Assembly (NCBI GenBank): GCA_943372515.1
Contig: CALRYY010000007.1
Coordinates: forward strand, 1 to 64,000
Source of the DNA: RAM1 sp943372515
GTDB taxonomy: Bacteria; Pseudomonadota; Gammaproteobacteria; Burkholderiales; Burkholderiaceae_C
Reading direction: 5' to 3'
Length of the DNA: 64,000 nucleotides
The notes under the pieces: generated by a model
Told to the model about the DNA's origin: nothing
Seen by the model: only the letters and a program-made list of their open reading frames with translations
Databases searched by the model: none
Made by a program: the position numbers and the translations under genes
Shown here: positions 45,612 to 54,154 of the stretch, in pieces
How the letters are laid out: the number at the start of each line of letters is the position of its first letter
Numbering within the stretch: the stretch's first letter is position 1

Positions 45612-46292
45612 TCAGCGCAGCATGTGTTCGTAATCTGCGCCCATGACCTGCGTGATGGGCTGCTGCGCAAGCAGGGCCTTGGCCATGGCCGCCTCCCGCG
45701 CTGCGATGGCCTCGGCAGCGTCCAGTACCCGCACGGCATCGGCCGCCGGAATGAAGGCCACGCCGCTGGCATCAGCGATGACGTAATCGCCTGCGTTCAC
45801 CAGCACACTGCCGATGGTGACGGCGCCGTTGACCTCGACCTCTGCCACCCGGCCGCGTGCGGTGCGGGCCGTGAGCGAACGGCAGTAGACCGGAAAGCCA
45901 TACGCGCGAGCCTCGTCGATGTCGCGAACGGGTCCGTCAGCCACGACGCCGGCAATGCCCTTGACCTTGGCGCCCAGGGTCAGGATGCCGCCCCAGCTGC
46001 CCGCGTCGATGCCCGTGCGCTGTTCCACGACGATCACGTCGCCGGCAGTCGCGAGTTCAATGGCGGTGGTGCCCAGGTGGCGCGGCGCGCCGGTGGCCGG
46101 CGGCGCGTCGGCAGCCGCGACCAGGCGGTAGGTGACCACACGTCCGGCGATGCGCTGGGTGGTGGCCCGCTGCTCCAGGCCGCTGGCGACCTGGTCTTTC
46201 AGGCCGAGCTTGTCCATCGCGTCGGACACGGCGCAGCAGTCGATGCGCAGCAGGCGCTGGGGAATGTTGTCTTGCATGGTGGGGTCAGGCAT
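45612..46292 (-). CDS. RraA-like family protein 3
   Basis: A 226-aa RraA-fold protein with the loop VADGPVRDIDEA and AGDYVIADASGVAFIP. Here the GDxDGV pattern is altered to ADASGV, so metal or substrate binding may differ from typical aldolases. The start at 46292 overlaps the 3' end of the CoA-ligase gene by 8 bp; ATG 46277 is possible. It is the first of three tandem RraA-type genes. Confidence 0.82.
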   Translation of the reverse strand: MPDPTMQDNIPQRLLRIDCCAVSDAMDKLGLKDQVASGLEQRATTQRIAGRVVTYRLVAAADAPPATGAPRHLGTTAIELATAGDVIVVEQRTGIDAGSWGGILTLGAKVKGIAGVVADGPVRDIDEARAYGFPVYCRSLTARTARGRVAEVEVNGAVTIGSVLVNAGDYVIADASGVAFIPAADAVRVLDAAEAIAAREAAMAKALLAQQPITQVMGADYEHMLR

Positions 46293-47829
46293 AGCGTTGG
46301 CGCAGCTCCCGCTTGAGCAGCTTGCCGCTGGGGTTCTTGGGAAGGGCGTCGGTGAGGATGACGCGCTTGGGCACCTTGAAGCCGGCCAGCCGCTCGCGGC
46401 AGGCGGCCAGCAGGCCGGCTTCGGTCAGCGCATGGCCCGGCTTGGCGACCACAACCGCGGTGACGGCCTCGATCCAGCGCGGATCGGGCAGGCCGATCAC
46501 GGCCACCTCGGACACGCCGGGGATGCCGTACATGGCTTCCTCGACCTCGCGGCTGGCAACGTTCTCGCCGCCGCTCTTGATGATGTCCTTCTTGCGGTCG
46601 ACCACGGTGATGTAGCCCTGCGCATCCATGGTGGCCAGGTCGCCGCTGTGGAACCAGCCGCCCTCGAAAGCGGCGCGGGTGCGTTCGTCGTCGTGGTAGT
46701 AGCCGGTCAGCAGCTGCGGCGATCGGTGCACGATCTCGCCCACCTCTCCCACGGCCACGTCGCGCATCTCGTCGTCGACCACGCGGGTCTCCACGTTGAG
46801 CCCAGGCCGGCCGGCCGACCCCGCCTTGCGCAGCTGGTCTTCGGGTTTGAGCACGGTGGCCACCGGTGCGATTTCGGTCTGCCCGTACAGGTTCCACAGC
46901 CGCACCTGCGGCAGGCGCTGCTGCATCTCATGGAGCACCGCCACCGGCATGATGGAAGCGCCGTAGTAGCCCTTGGCCAGCCGGGTGAGGTCGGTGCCGT
47001 CGAACGCAGCCGAGCGCAGCAGGGAGATCCACACCGTGGGAGGCGCAAAGAACGAGGTGATGCCGTTTGACGCCATCATCGCCAGCAGGTTGTCTGGCGT
47101 GGGCTTTGAGGTGATGACGTTGGAGGCGCCCACGTACACGCAGGGCCCGAGGAAGACGTCCAGCTGGGCGCAGTGGTACAGCGGCAAGGCGTGCAGCACG
47201 GTGTCGCTCTCTGCGACCTCGGCGTCCACCAGGCAGGTGACGTATTCCGAGATGACCGCGTCGTGCGTCAGCATCGCGCCCTTGGGCCGGGACTCGGTGC
47301 CGCTGGTGTAGATGATCTGCGCCAGCATCGTCCCGTTCAGTTCGCGTTTCGGCGGCTGTTCGCCCTGCTGCTGCAACTGGTCAAAGGTGATCAAGCCGGG
47401 CTCGGGCGAGGTCTCGTCTTCCGAGGGCAGCCACACCAGCGTGCGCACCGCCGTTGCCTCACTGGCCTGGCGGCCCAGTGCCGTCAGGCCAGCGTCCACG
47501 CACAGCAGCTGCGCACCTGAATGCGCCAGGATGAACCGGACTTCTTCGGCATTGAGCATGAAGTTGATCGGCACCAGCACGGCGCCCAGCCGCGCCAGGG
47601 CGAAGCGCAGTGCCGCGAAAGCATGCGAGTTGCGCGCCAGCACCGCCACCCGGTCACCGACCGCCACCCCTTGTGCTGCCAGCCCGGCCGCCAGGCGCGA
47701 ACAGACGGCATCGAACTGGGCGTACGTCCATTCCACCGCGCCGCAGCGGATGGCCAGCTTGTTCGGATGGCGGCGTGCGGTGCGACGCAGCAGGTCGCCC
47801 AGCGTCTGGCGCTGATGTTCGTGGGTCAT
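46285..47829 (-). CDS. AMP-forming acyl/aryl-CoA synthetase
   Basis: A 514-aa ANL-superfamily ligase. The P-loop is YTSGTESRPKGAML, with adenine-binding YGQTE, hinge HSGDLATMDAQGYITVVDRK and catalytic Lys in NPSGKLLKREL. It makes a CoA thioester from a carboxylate by way of the acyl-adenylate. The substrate is unknown; an aromatic or phenylpropanoid acid side chain fits the context of an SDR, an aldehyde dehydrogenase and a dioxygenase. ATG 47829 forms a TGATG overlap with the dioxygenase gene stop and has GGAG upstream, which makes it preferable to 47841. Confidence 0.88.
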   Translation of the reverse strand: MTHEHQRQTLGDLLRRTARRHPNKLAIRCGAVEWTYAQFDAVCSRLAAGLAAQGVAVGDRVAVLARNSHAFAALRFALARLGAVLVPINFMLNAEEVRFILAHSGAQLLCVDAGLTALGRQASEATAVRTLVWLPSEDETSPEPGLITFDQLQQQGEQPPKRELNGTMLAQIIYTSGTESRPKGAMLTHDAVISEYVTCLVDAEVAESDTVLHALPLYHCAQLDVFLGPCVYVGASNVITSKPTPDNLLAMMASNGITSFFAPPTVWISLLRSAAFDGTDLTRLAKGYYGASIMPVAVLHEMQQRLPQVRLWNLYGQTEIAPVATVLKPEDQLRKAGSAGRPGLNVETRVVDDEMRDVAVGEVGEIVHRSPQLLTGYYHDDERTRAAFEGGWFHSGDLATMDAQGYITVVDRKKDIIKSGGENVASREVEEAMYGIPGVSEVAVIGLPDPRWIEAVTAVVVAKPGHALTEAGLLAACRERLAGFKVPKRVILTDALPKNPSGKLLKRELRQRYA

Positions 47830-48824
47830 CACGGTCTCCACGCAGCGAATCCGGCACCCACGCCGGTTCCGGCCGGCGTGCGAAACAGCGGCTGGTACTC
47901 GCTCCAGGCCAGGGGCAGGGGGCCCACGGCGCCCGCGGCCACGATCCAGTTCAGGATCTCCGAAGAGCCGGAGTTCAAGGCCCCCCGCGGTATCGAGCGC
48001 AAGGCCGCGTGGTCACCGCTGCGGATGGCGCCGAGCACGCGCTGGTCCAGGTCCTCGTCGACCACGAAATGGCTCAGGCCGCCGGAGCCGACCACCGCGA
48101 CCCGCTGGTCCCCCGGCATGGCCTCTATCGTGCGGTGGATCGCCTGGCCCAGGTCGTGGCAGCGCGCGGCGGTCGGTACGTTCGGCCCGTAGTAGGTGTT
48201 CAGCAACACCGGCACGATCGGTACGCTGCGCCGGCGCAACAGCCGCTGCACGATGAACCCGTAGGCGTGCCCCAGGCCCACGTGGCCGTTCGCTTCGATG
48301 TGGCTGCAGGCACCGATGTCGAAGTGCGCATCCACCAGACCGCGGATCAAATCAAGCGCGAAGTCCGGCGCGCCGGCCAGCCGGTGCTGCGCGTCCATCA
48401 GGTAGCCGCGGCCCATGTCGTGCACCCAGGGGGGCGCACCCTCGTCGCCGAACAGGTCGCTGGTCACCATTTCGGCGCCGTGGTAGATGGAGATGGCCGG
48501 CTGGTTGGCAGAGGTGAACATCTCGTGGTGGTCGTCCCCCACGATCACCACCACGTCGGGCGCGGCGCGTACGAGTTCATCGGCCAGGCGGTCCAGGGCG
48601 GCGGCGCACGCACGCTCCTTGGCCGCGAGGATCCCGGGCGTGACCACGTCGGCGCTGCGCGGGCCGAGTTCGGCCAGCACCTGCTCGTACGTCAGCAGCC
48701 GGCCGTCGGACAGGTTCAGCTCCCTGTTCGCGTAGTCCGCCGCAGCCCGGTGCTGCCACTGCTCCACAGTCAAGGTCAGCAGCGGCGTGTGCGACGCGCC
48801 GATGCCCAGTACAACCTGTGCCAT
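47829..48824 (-). CDS. LigB-type class III extradiol dioxygenase
   Basis: Fe(II) ring-cleaving dioxygenase of 331 aa. Candidate ligands and acid/base histidines are in GASHTPLL (N-terminus) and GDDHHEMF, with a further conserved His in SGGLSHFVVDEDLD. The single-chain length fits 3-O-methylgallate dioxygenase (DesZ)-type enzymes better than the two-subunit protocatechuate 4,5-dioxygenase. With the 4-oxalomesaconate hydratase-like gene 12 bp upstream, cleavage of gallate or a methylgallate-type trihydroxybenzoate is the best guess. Substrate not established. Confidence 0.87.
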   Translation of the reverse strand: MAQVVLGIGASHTPLLTLTVEQWQHRAAADYANRELNLSDGRLLTYEQVLAELGPRSADVVTPGILAAKERACAAALDRLADELVRAAPDVVVIVGDDHHEMFTSANQPAISIYHGAEMVTSDLFGDEGAPPWVHDMGRGYLMDAQHRLAGAPDFALDLIRGLVDAHFDIGACSHIEANGHVGLGHAYGFIVQRLLRRRSVPIVPVLLNTYYGPNVPTAARCHDLGQAIHRTIEAMPGDQRVAVVGSGGLSHFVVDEDLDQRVLGAIRSGDHAALRSIPRGALNSGSSEILNWIVAAGAVGPLPLAWSEYQPLFRTPAGTGVGAGFAAWRP

Positions 48825-48836
48825 ATCGTGCGCTCC

Positions 48837-49826
48837 TTACTCGTCCTTGCGAAAGCGGGTGTACAGGCGGGTGCAGTTGCACTCGAAGACGTTGCGGCGG
48901 TCCTGCTCGCTCAGCGCCGCCATCTCCTCGATCACGGGCTTGAGGTCGTCATAGGCGCGGCCGCTCACGGGATCGATAACGCTGCCGGTACCGGGGTTCT
49001 CGGTGGCGAACAGCACGCGGTCCGGCCCCACCACCTTGAACAGCAGCTCCAGCGCGTCCTTGTCGTAGGTGGTGGTGTCGAAGTGAAGGCGCTTGAGCCT
49101 GTCGTCGAAGAACTCGCCGCCAGCGCGCACGGTCCACGCGCGGAACCTGCCCATGTGGTACGGAATGGCGCCGCCGCCGTGCGGCACGATCAGCTTCAGG
49201 TTGGGGAATTTCTCGAACACTCGCGAGTTCATCAACGAGATGATGGAGATGCTCTCCTCGTTGATAAATTTGAGCGTGTAGCTCTCCCGCGGGCTGCAGC
49301 TGCCGGCCGAGTGGATCAGCGCGGGGATGTCCAGTTCGCACAGCTTTTCGTACAGTGGGTACCAGAACGCTTCGCCCAGCCCGGGGGGCGGCGCACCGTC
49401 GCCCTCGGTCGGGTCGGGGTTCAGCAGGCAGCCGATGAAGCCCTGCTCCTTGACACGGAAGTCGAGTTCCTTGAGGCAGTTGGCCGGGCTCTCGTCCCGG
49501 TACTGGGGCAGGCCCGCCACCGCGCGGAAGCGCGTGGGGAACATCTGAACGGTGCGAAAGACCAGGTCGTTCATGTGTTGGGTCCACAGCGCGGTCACGG
49601 TGGCCGGCTTGACCGAGTGCATCTGCATGTAGGGACGCGGCGACAGGAACTGGATGTCGGTTCCGACCTTGTCCATGATGTCCAGGATGACCTGGGCCGC
49701 CTCGCGCACGGCGTTGTCAGTCAGCTTGGGCAGCAGCGCGGGATTGGCCCGGCTGGCCACCAGTTCGCCCATGAACTTGTAGCTTTCGGGCGGCACGATG
49801 ACGTGCGCGTGAGAATCGATGATCAT
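48837..49826 (-). CDS. 4-Oxalomesaconate hydratase-like amidohydrolase (LigJ group)
   Basis: Zinc amidohydrolase of 329 aa. The N-terminal metal site is MIIDSHAHV. The segments GFIGCLLNPDP, FWYPLYEKLCELDIPALIH and LIVPHGGGAIPYHMGRFR follow the LigJ pattern closely. LigJ hydrates 4-oxalomesaconate to 4-carboxy-4-hydroxy-2-oxoadipate in the protocatechuate 4,5-cleavage and gallate pathways. Neighbours (extradiol dioxygenase before it in the pathway, RraA-like aldolase after it) support this. A decarboxylase of the ACMSD type is the alternative, as both share this fold. Confidence 0.85.
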   Translation of the reverse strand: MIIDSHAHVIVPPESYKFMGELVASRANPALLPKLTDNAVREAAQVILDIMDKVGTDIQFLSPRPYMQMHSVKPATVTALWTQHMNDLVFRTVQMFPTRFRAVAGLPQYRDESPANCLKELDFRVKEQGFIGCLLNPDPTEGDGAPPPGLGEAFWYPLYEKLCELDIPALIHSAGSCSPRESYTLKFINEESISIISLMNSRVFEKFPNLKLIVPHGGGAIPYHMGRFRAWTVRAGGEFFDDRLKRLHFDTTTYDKDALELLFKVVGPDRVLFATENPGTGSVIDPVSGRAYDDLKPVIEEMAALSEQDRRNVFECNCTRLYTRFRKDE

Positions 49827-49865
49827 TTGGAATAGCTGGTGAGTGTGTTGTTGTGGTGGGGCCGG

Positions 49866-50273
49866 TCAGCGCGCGCGGATCACCGCCACGGCCTCGATCT
49901 GCAGCAGCATGCCGCCGGGCAGGTCGGCCACCTGCGTGTGGCGGGCCGGCCGGTCGTGGGGATCCGGAAAGCATTGGAGCCACTCGGCATTCAGTACGTC
50001 GCGCTGGCTGTTGTCCTTGATGTAGGCCGTGATGCGCACCACGTCGCCCAGGGTCGCGCCCCCGTTGGCCAGCAGCGTGCGCAGGTTCTGGAAGGTGAAC
50101 CGCGCCTGCGCGGCACCATCGGGCGGCAACTGGTCGGTGGACGGGTCCTTGCCCATGATTCCGGACGAGTACAGGATGTTGCCGACCCGAGCGCCCGCAG
50201 GAATCGGAGCGGCATGCGTCACGCCCCCGATCTCGATCGAGCGGCCGGAGTTCGGGTGGGTTGCGGTACTCAT
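49866..50273 (-). CDS. Rid-family protein (RidA/YjgF-like)
   Basis: A 135-aa protein of the Rid superfamily, with YSSGIMGKDP, the FTFQNLRTLLANGGATLGDVVRI helix region and a final strand with LLQIEAVAVI. The family hydrolyses reactive enamines or imines; subfamilies in catabolic operons act on pathway intermediates. It overlaps the SDR gene by 4 bp and sits 39 bp upstream of the hydratase gene. An equivalent to 2-aminomuconate deaminase is conceivable, but no nitrogen-containing substrate is evident. Confidence 0.85.
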   Translation of the reverse strand: MSTATHPNSGRSIEIGGVTHAAPIPAGARVGNILYSSGIMGKDPSTDQLPPDGAAQARFTFQNLRTLLANGGATLGDVVRITAYIKDNSQRDVLNAEWLQCFPDPHDRPARHTQVADLPGGMLLQIEAVAVIRAR

Positions 50274-51088
50274 GAAGTTCCTTGCTGATGTTGCGGTGGT
50301 TGGGCCGCACCTGCCGACAGCCCATGAAGCTCATCCAGCCCGTGCGCCGACAGTCCGCCATCCACGGCGATATTGGTGCCCCTGATCCAGGCGGATGCCG
50401 GGCTGAGCAGAAAGGCGACGACCGGCGCAATGTCGGCAGGCGTGCCATGGCGATCCATGGTGCGCATGCGTTCGCCGGCCGCCGGCCCGAGCGTGCGGAC
50501 GAAGTCGCCGAGGATGGGTGTGTCCACCGGCCCGGGGCTGACGGCGTTCATGCGGATGCCGCGGGTGCGCCAGGTCCAGCGGTTCTGGATCGTCCACGCG
50601 ATCAGCGCCTCCTTCGAGAAGAAATAGCTGCGCGGGCCTTCGATGCCATGGGCCTCGCAGAATGCTTCGACGTCCGGGAAATCCAGTTCGGCACCGGCCC
50701 GGATGACCGCAACGGCGCGCGCCCAGCCGGCGCCAGCCGCCGATGCCAGGTTCACGATGGACGCACCGTCGGCCAGCTTGGGCACCAACGCCCGAGTCAG
50801 GTACTTGGGCGCCAGCAGGTTCACGCGCAGCACCTGCGCTGCGGCATGGGTCGGCGCCAGGCCGGCGATGTTCGCCAGCCCGTCGATCCCGTGCGGCAAG
50901 GCGGCCAACAGCCGGTCAAGCGACGCCCGGTCGCCCAGGTCGGCTTGGTGAAAGTCGTCGACGTGGCCGGCGGGCTCACGTACATCGACTCCCAGCACCC
51001 GGGCCCCCTGGGCCCGGAGGAGTTGCGCCGTTGCGGCGCCGATGCCCGAGCTCACGCCCGTGACGATGAAGGTCTTGTTGTTGAACAT
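50270..51088 (-). CDS. Short-chain dehydrogenase/reductase (3-alpha-HSD-like)
   Basis: A 272-aa SDR with cofactor motif TGVSSGIGAAT, LANIAGLAP in place of NNAG, and catalytic Tyr/Lys in SYFFSKEA. The N-terminal TGVSSGIG and the long loop before the active site resemble Comamonas 3-alpha-hydroxysteroid/carbonyl reductases. It oxidises or reduces an alcohol/ketone in the pathway, substrate unknown. The C-terminus carries a polar extension (AAQPPQHQQ). It overlaps the Rid gene and follows the Bug gene by 46 bp. Confidence 0.87.
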   Translation of the reverse strand: MFNNKTFIVTGVSSGIGAATAQLLRAQGARVLGVDVREPAGHVDDFHQADLGDRASLDRLLAALPHGIDGLANIAGLAPTHAAAQVLRVNLLAPKYLTRALVPKLADGASIVNLASAAGAGWARAVAVIRAGAELDFPDVEAFCEAHGIEGPRSYFFSKEALIAWTIQNRWTWRTRGIRMNAVSPGPVDTPILGDFVRTLGPAAGERMRTMDRHGTPADIAPVVAFLLSPASAWIRGTNIAVDGGLSAHGLDELHGLSAGAAQPPQHQQGTS

Positions 51089-51134
51089 GGATTGAGGGTC
51101 GAATCGGGAAAGCAGGCATGGTCAGCGCGCCGCG

Positions 51135-52097
51135 TCACTCCAGCACGATGTTGCGTTCCTTGAAGAAGGCGCCCCATTTCGCCGACTCGCTGACGATGAA
51201 CTTCTGAAAATCGGCCGGCGACTGGTTCACAAACTGGAAGCCGAGGTCGCCGAAGCGGCTCATGTTCTTGGGCAACGCCATCACCGCGCTGATCTCCTGG
51301 TTCAGGCGCTGGACCATCGCCGTCGGCGTGCCGGCGCGGGCCACCGCACCAAACCAGACGGTGAGCGAGACCGCGGGCGCGCCGGCTTCGGCCGTGGTAG
51401 GCGCCTGCGGCACCTGGGGCAGGCGCCTGGGGCCCGCCACCGCGATCACCTTGAGCTTCTGGGTGTTCACGTGCTGCAGTCCCGGGCCCATGCCGTCGAA
51501 CAGGAAATCGACCTGCCCGCCCAGCAGGTCAGTGATCGCGGGTGCCGCCCCCTTGTACGGGATCGGGTTGAGCTGGGCACCCGTGGCCGTCGCAAGCAAC
51601 TGGCCCAAAATGTGGCCAACCGACCCGTTGCCTTGCGTCGCATAGTTCAGAAAGCGCACGCGCGAGGCGGCCACCAGGTCGGCGATTGAATTGACCGGAC
51701 TGCTGAACGGCACGTACAGCACTGCGGGCATCTGCGGCAGCGGGGCCACGGCGGTGAAATCCGTCATCGGGTCATACTGGAGCTTGCGATACAGCAGGCG
51801 GTTGGTGCACAGCACGGACATCTCCGCCACCAGCAGGGTGTTACCGTCGGGCGGTTGCTGCATCAGCGCCGACGCGGCAATGGAACCGGCCCCGCCCGGC
51901 TTGTAATCCACGATCACGGGCCTGCCCATCCGCTCACCCAGGCCCTCGCTGATGGCGCGCGCCATCATGTCCCCCGGACCGCCCGGCGGGTACGGCACGA
52001 TGATGGTGATGGGTCGGGCGCCCAGCTGGGCGCGGGCGCTGCCGGTCCACGCAGTGGCTGCGAGCAGCGAGGCGATGACGTTGCGTCGAGTGGTCAT
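51135..52097 (-). CDS. Bug/TctC-type periplasmic solute-binding protein
   Basis: A 320-aa Bug-family receptor with a signal peptide (RRNVIASLLAATAWTGSARAQ) and the family core ITIIVPYPPGGPGDMMAR, KPGGAGSIAA and PYKGAAPAITDLLGGQVD. It is embedded between the aldehyde dehydrogenase and SDR genes of the catabolic operon. It is the third Bug protein in the region, paralogous to but clearly different from those at 35657 and 41583. It probably delivers the operon's carboxylate substrate. Confidence 0.9.
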   Translation of the reverse strand: MTTRRNVIASLLAATAWTGSARAQLGARPITIIVPYPPGGPGDMMARAISEGLGERMGRPVIVDYKPGGAGSIAASALMQQPPDGNTLLVAEMSVLCTNRLLYRKLQYDPMTDFTAVAPLPQMPAVLYVPFSSPVNSIADLVAASRVRFLNYATQGNGSVGHILGQLLATATGAQLNPIPYKGAAPAITDLLGGQVDFLFDGMGPGLQHVNTQKLKVIAVAGPRRLPQVPQAPTTAEAGAPAVSLTVWFGAVARAGTPTAMVQRLNQEISAVMALPKNMSRFGDLGFQFVNQSPADFQKFIVSESAKWGAFFKERNIVLE

Positions 52098-52149
52098 TGG
52101 CGATGTCTCCGTGTTGAAATTCAGGTTCTAAGGGGTCTGCAGACGGCGC

Positions 52150-53613
52150 TCACGGCACGAACCACGATGCACGCGGCATGCGCGGCGTGATCACCGACAC
52201 CGGCTCCATGAAGTACTTCAGGCCAAGCAGGCCCGATTCGCGGCCCAGGCCAGACTGCTTGATCCCGCCGAATGGCACCATCGGGTCCGGCGCCGCGTGG
52301 TCGTTCACCCAGATGGTCCCTGCTTGCAGCTCGGCGACAACGCGCTCGACCCGCTGCGCATCGTCCGACCACACCGAGGCGCCCAGGCCGTAGTGCGTGG
52401 CATTGGCACGCGCAATGCCTTGTTCCAGGGTGCGAAACCGCATGATCGGCAGCACGGGGCCGAACGGCTCCCCGTCGACCAGGCGGCTGCCCTCGACCAG
52501 GCCCAGCGCGATGGTGGGTGCCACGAAATAGCCGGGGCGGTCCAGCACCTGGCCTCCTGCAGCGAAGTCGGCGCCGTCGGCCCGTGCGGAATCAATGAAT
52601 TCCTGCACGATTCGGAACTGCATCTCGTTTTGCACCGGGCCGAGTTGCGTCTGCGGCGCGAGACCGTTTCCCACCCGAGCATTGCGCGCGAAGGTCGCGA
52701 GCCGCTCGACGAGCGGGTCGTAGACACCCTCCTGCACGTACAGCCGCTTGATGGCCATGCAGATCTGGCCGCTGTTGACGAAGGCTGCGCCAAAAATGCG
52801 GGCGGCGACCGCATCGACGTCGACATCGTCGAGCACCAAAGCCGCGTCGTTGCCGCCCAGCTCCAGAGTGAGGCGCTTGAAGTCGTTGGCGGCGCTCTGT
52901 GCCACCTTGCGCCCGGTCGCCGTGGATCCGGTGAACGTGACCTTGGCGGCCGCTGGATGCTGCGACATCCATTGCCCGAGTTCGTTGCCGCCGGCCACGA
53001 CATTGAACACGCCGGGCGGGAAAATGCCGCGCCCGATCTCCCCCAGCCTCAAGGTGGCCAGCGGCGTGTAGGGCGAGGGCTTGAGGACCAGGGTGTTGCC
53101 GGCGTGCAGCGCATGGAGCAGTTTGCCCACCGCCATCGTGACCGGAACGTTCCACGGCGCGATCGCCGCCACCACACCCAGAGGGCGGTAGTGCAGCACC
53201 GCGTGGGACCGGTCGTCGTCCTTCAGGGTGGCGGGCTGCACCACCAGCTGCGCCATCTGGCGGATCGCATCCGCATTGCGCCGCACCTCGGCACGCGTGA
53301 ACGCCAGCGGGCGGCCCTGCTCCAGGGTCACCAGGGTCGCCAGGGTCTCCTCGTCCGCGGCCACGGCATCGGCGAACTTGCACAGGATGGCCGTGCGGTC
53401 GGCCCAAGGGGTGCGGCGCCACTGGTCGAAGCTGGTGCTCGCCGCGTCAAAGGCAAGATCCAGATCGGCCCTGCCGGCGCCTGCCACCTCGGCGAAAGGC
53501 ATCCCTGTTGCAGGATTGACCACGGCCACCGGTGCGCCATGCGCGCAGGCCGCGCCGCCGATCGTGTTGCACAACGACAATCCACGCGCCCAGCTTTCCT
53601 TTTCGGCCGTCAT
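52150..53613 (-). CDS. Aldehyde dehydrogenase, first gene of the meta-cleavage operon
   Basis: NAD(P)-dependent aldehyde dehydrogenase of 487 aa with general base E251 (LELGGN) and nucleophile C285 (NSGQIC), plus the SDR-independent Rossmann motif FTGSTATG. It resembles benzaldehyde/vanillin- or succinate-semialdehyde-type dehydrogenases; an aromatic aldehyde is likely in this operon. ATG 53613 is the first start giving a normal N-terminus; the ~70 codons upstream in frame lack family similarity. The leader between the shared promoter signature and this ATG is about 145 nt. Confidence 0.86.
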   Translation of the reverse strand: MTAEKESWARGLSLCNTIGGAACAHGAPVAVVNPATGMPFAEVAGAGRADLDLAFDAASTSFDQWRRTPWADRTAILCKFADAVAADEETLATLVTLEQGRPLAFTRAEVRRNADAIRQMAQLVVQPATLKDDDRSHAVLHYRPLGVVAAIAPWNVPVTMAVGKLLHALHAGNTLVLKPSPYTPLATLRLGEIGRGIFPPGVFNVVAGGNELGQWMSQHPAAAKVTFTGSTATGRKVAQSAANDFKRLTLELGGNDAALVLDDVDVDAVAARIFGAAFVNSGQICMAIKRLYVQEGVYDPLVERLATFARNARVGNGLAPQTQLGPVQNEMQFRIVQEFIDSARADGADFAAGGQVLDRPGYFVAPTIALGLVEGSRLVDGEPFGPVLPIMRFRTLEQGIARANATHYGLGASVWSDDAQRVERVVAELQAGTIWVNDHAAPDPMVPFGGIKQSGLGRESGLLGLKYFMEPVSVITPRMPRASWFVP

Positions 53614-54154
53614 GGGGGCCGGGTCGTAGAAGACTGGTGTTCTCTCCACGGACGTCTCTCGCCTTTCTCTCAGAGCAATAGGGTTGGTGGCAGTCGCTGG
53701 CTCTAGGTCTCTTTTGAGCGCGCCGCCTGATCGCATCGCACAAGTTTCGTGCGCCCCACGTGTTTTAACAATGGAATAGGACGGATAGTCGGAAACGGGA
53801 TTTCGAATAGTCGTCGCATGCTTCATGAAGCGCGCCGGCGGACTAGGACATCTTGCTCAGCGCCTGACGGCCAGCCGGCTGTTCGCGAGAGCTGCTCGGC
53901 ATCCAAACAACGAGGCCCAGATGTTTACCGTCTACGCAGCCGGCGAGCGGGCGTCTGATGATTGAGCTCGGCAAACAACTCGCTGGGGGGAGACTCAAGT
54001 TGTTGTCGATCTGTCACAGCAGCTCTGCGCAGCAGCTTCTATCTGGCCAATGGCTGCTTGCGGCCAGGTGCAGTCGAACCCCAGGCAGTACAAGTTGGGC
54101 GAGGCGTCAAGAGGCTGACACGCCGGCGCTGATCGCGCACGGCAGAATGGGCAC
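53614..54154. other. Intergenic region between divergent operon and SUMF1-type gene
   Basis: About 540 bp without a supportable gene. It contains the shared promoter signature for the minus-strand operon and, toward the right, presumably the promoter of the SUMF1-like gene. Short frames here have no recognisable protein and no good start signals. Confidence 0.5.
53759..53797 (-). promoter_or_regulatory. Shared 39-bp promoter signature, copy upstream of the meta-cleavage operon
   Basis: Read on the minus strand: CGTT, TCCGAC, TATCCGTC, CTATTC, CATTG, TTA, AAACACG. CGTT, TAT, CATTG and AAA fall at the same spacing as in the copies at 40100-40138 and 44192-44230. The upstream TATTCGAAATCC and the CGTTTCC block match the porin copy. 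It is the most diverged of the three. Confidence 0.6.
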
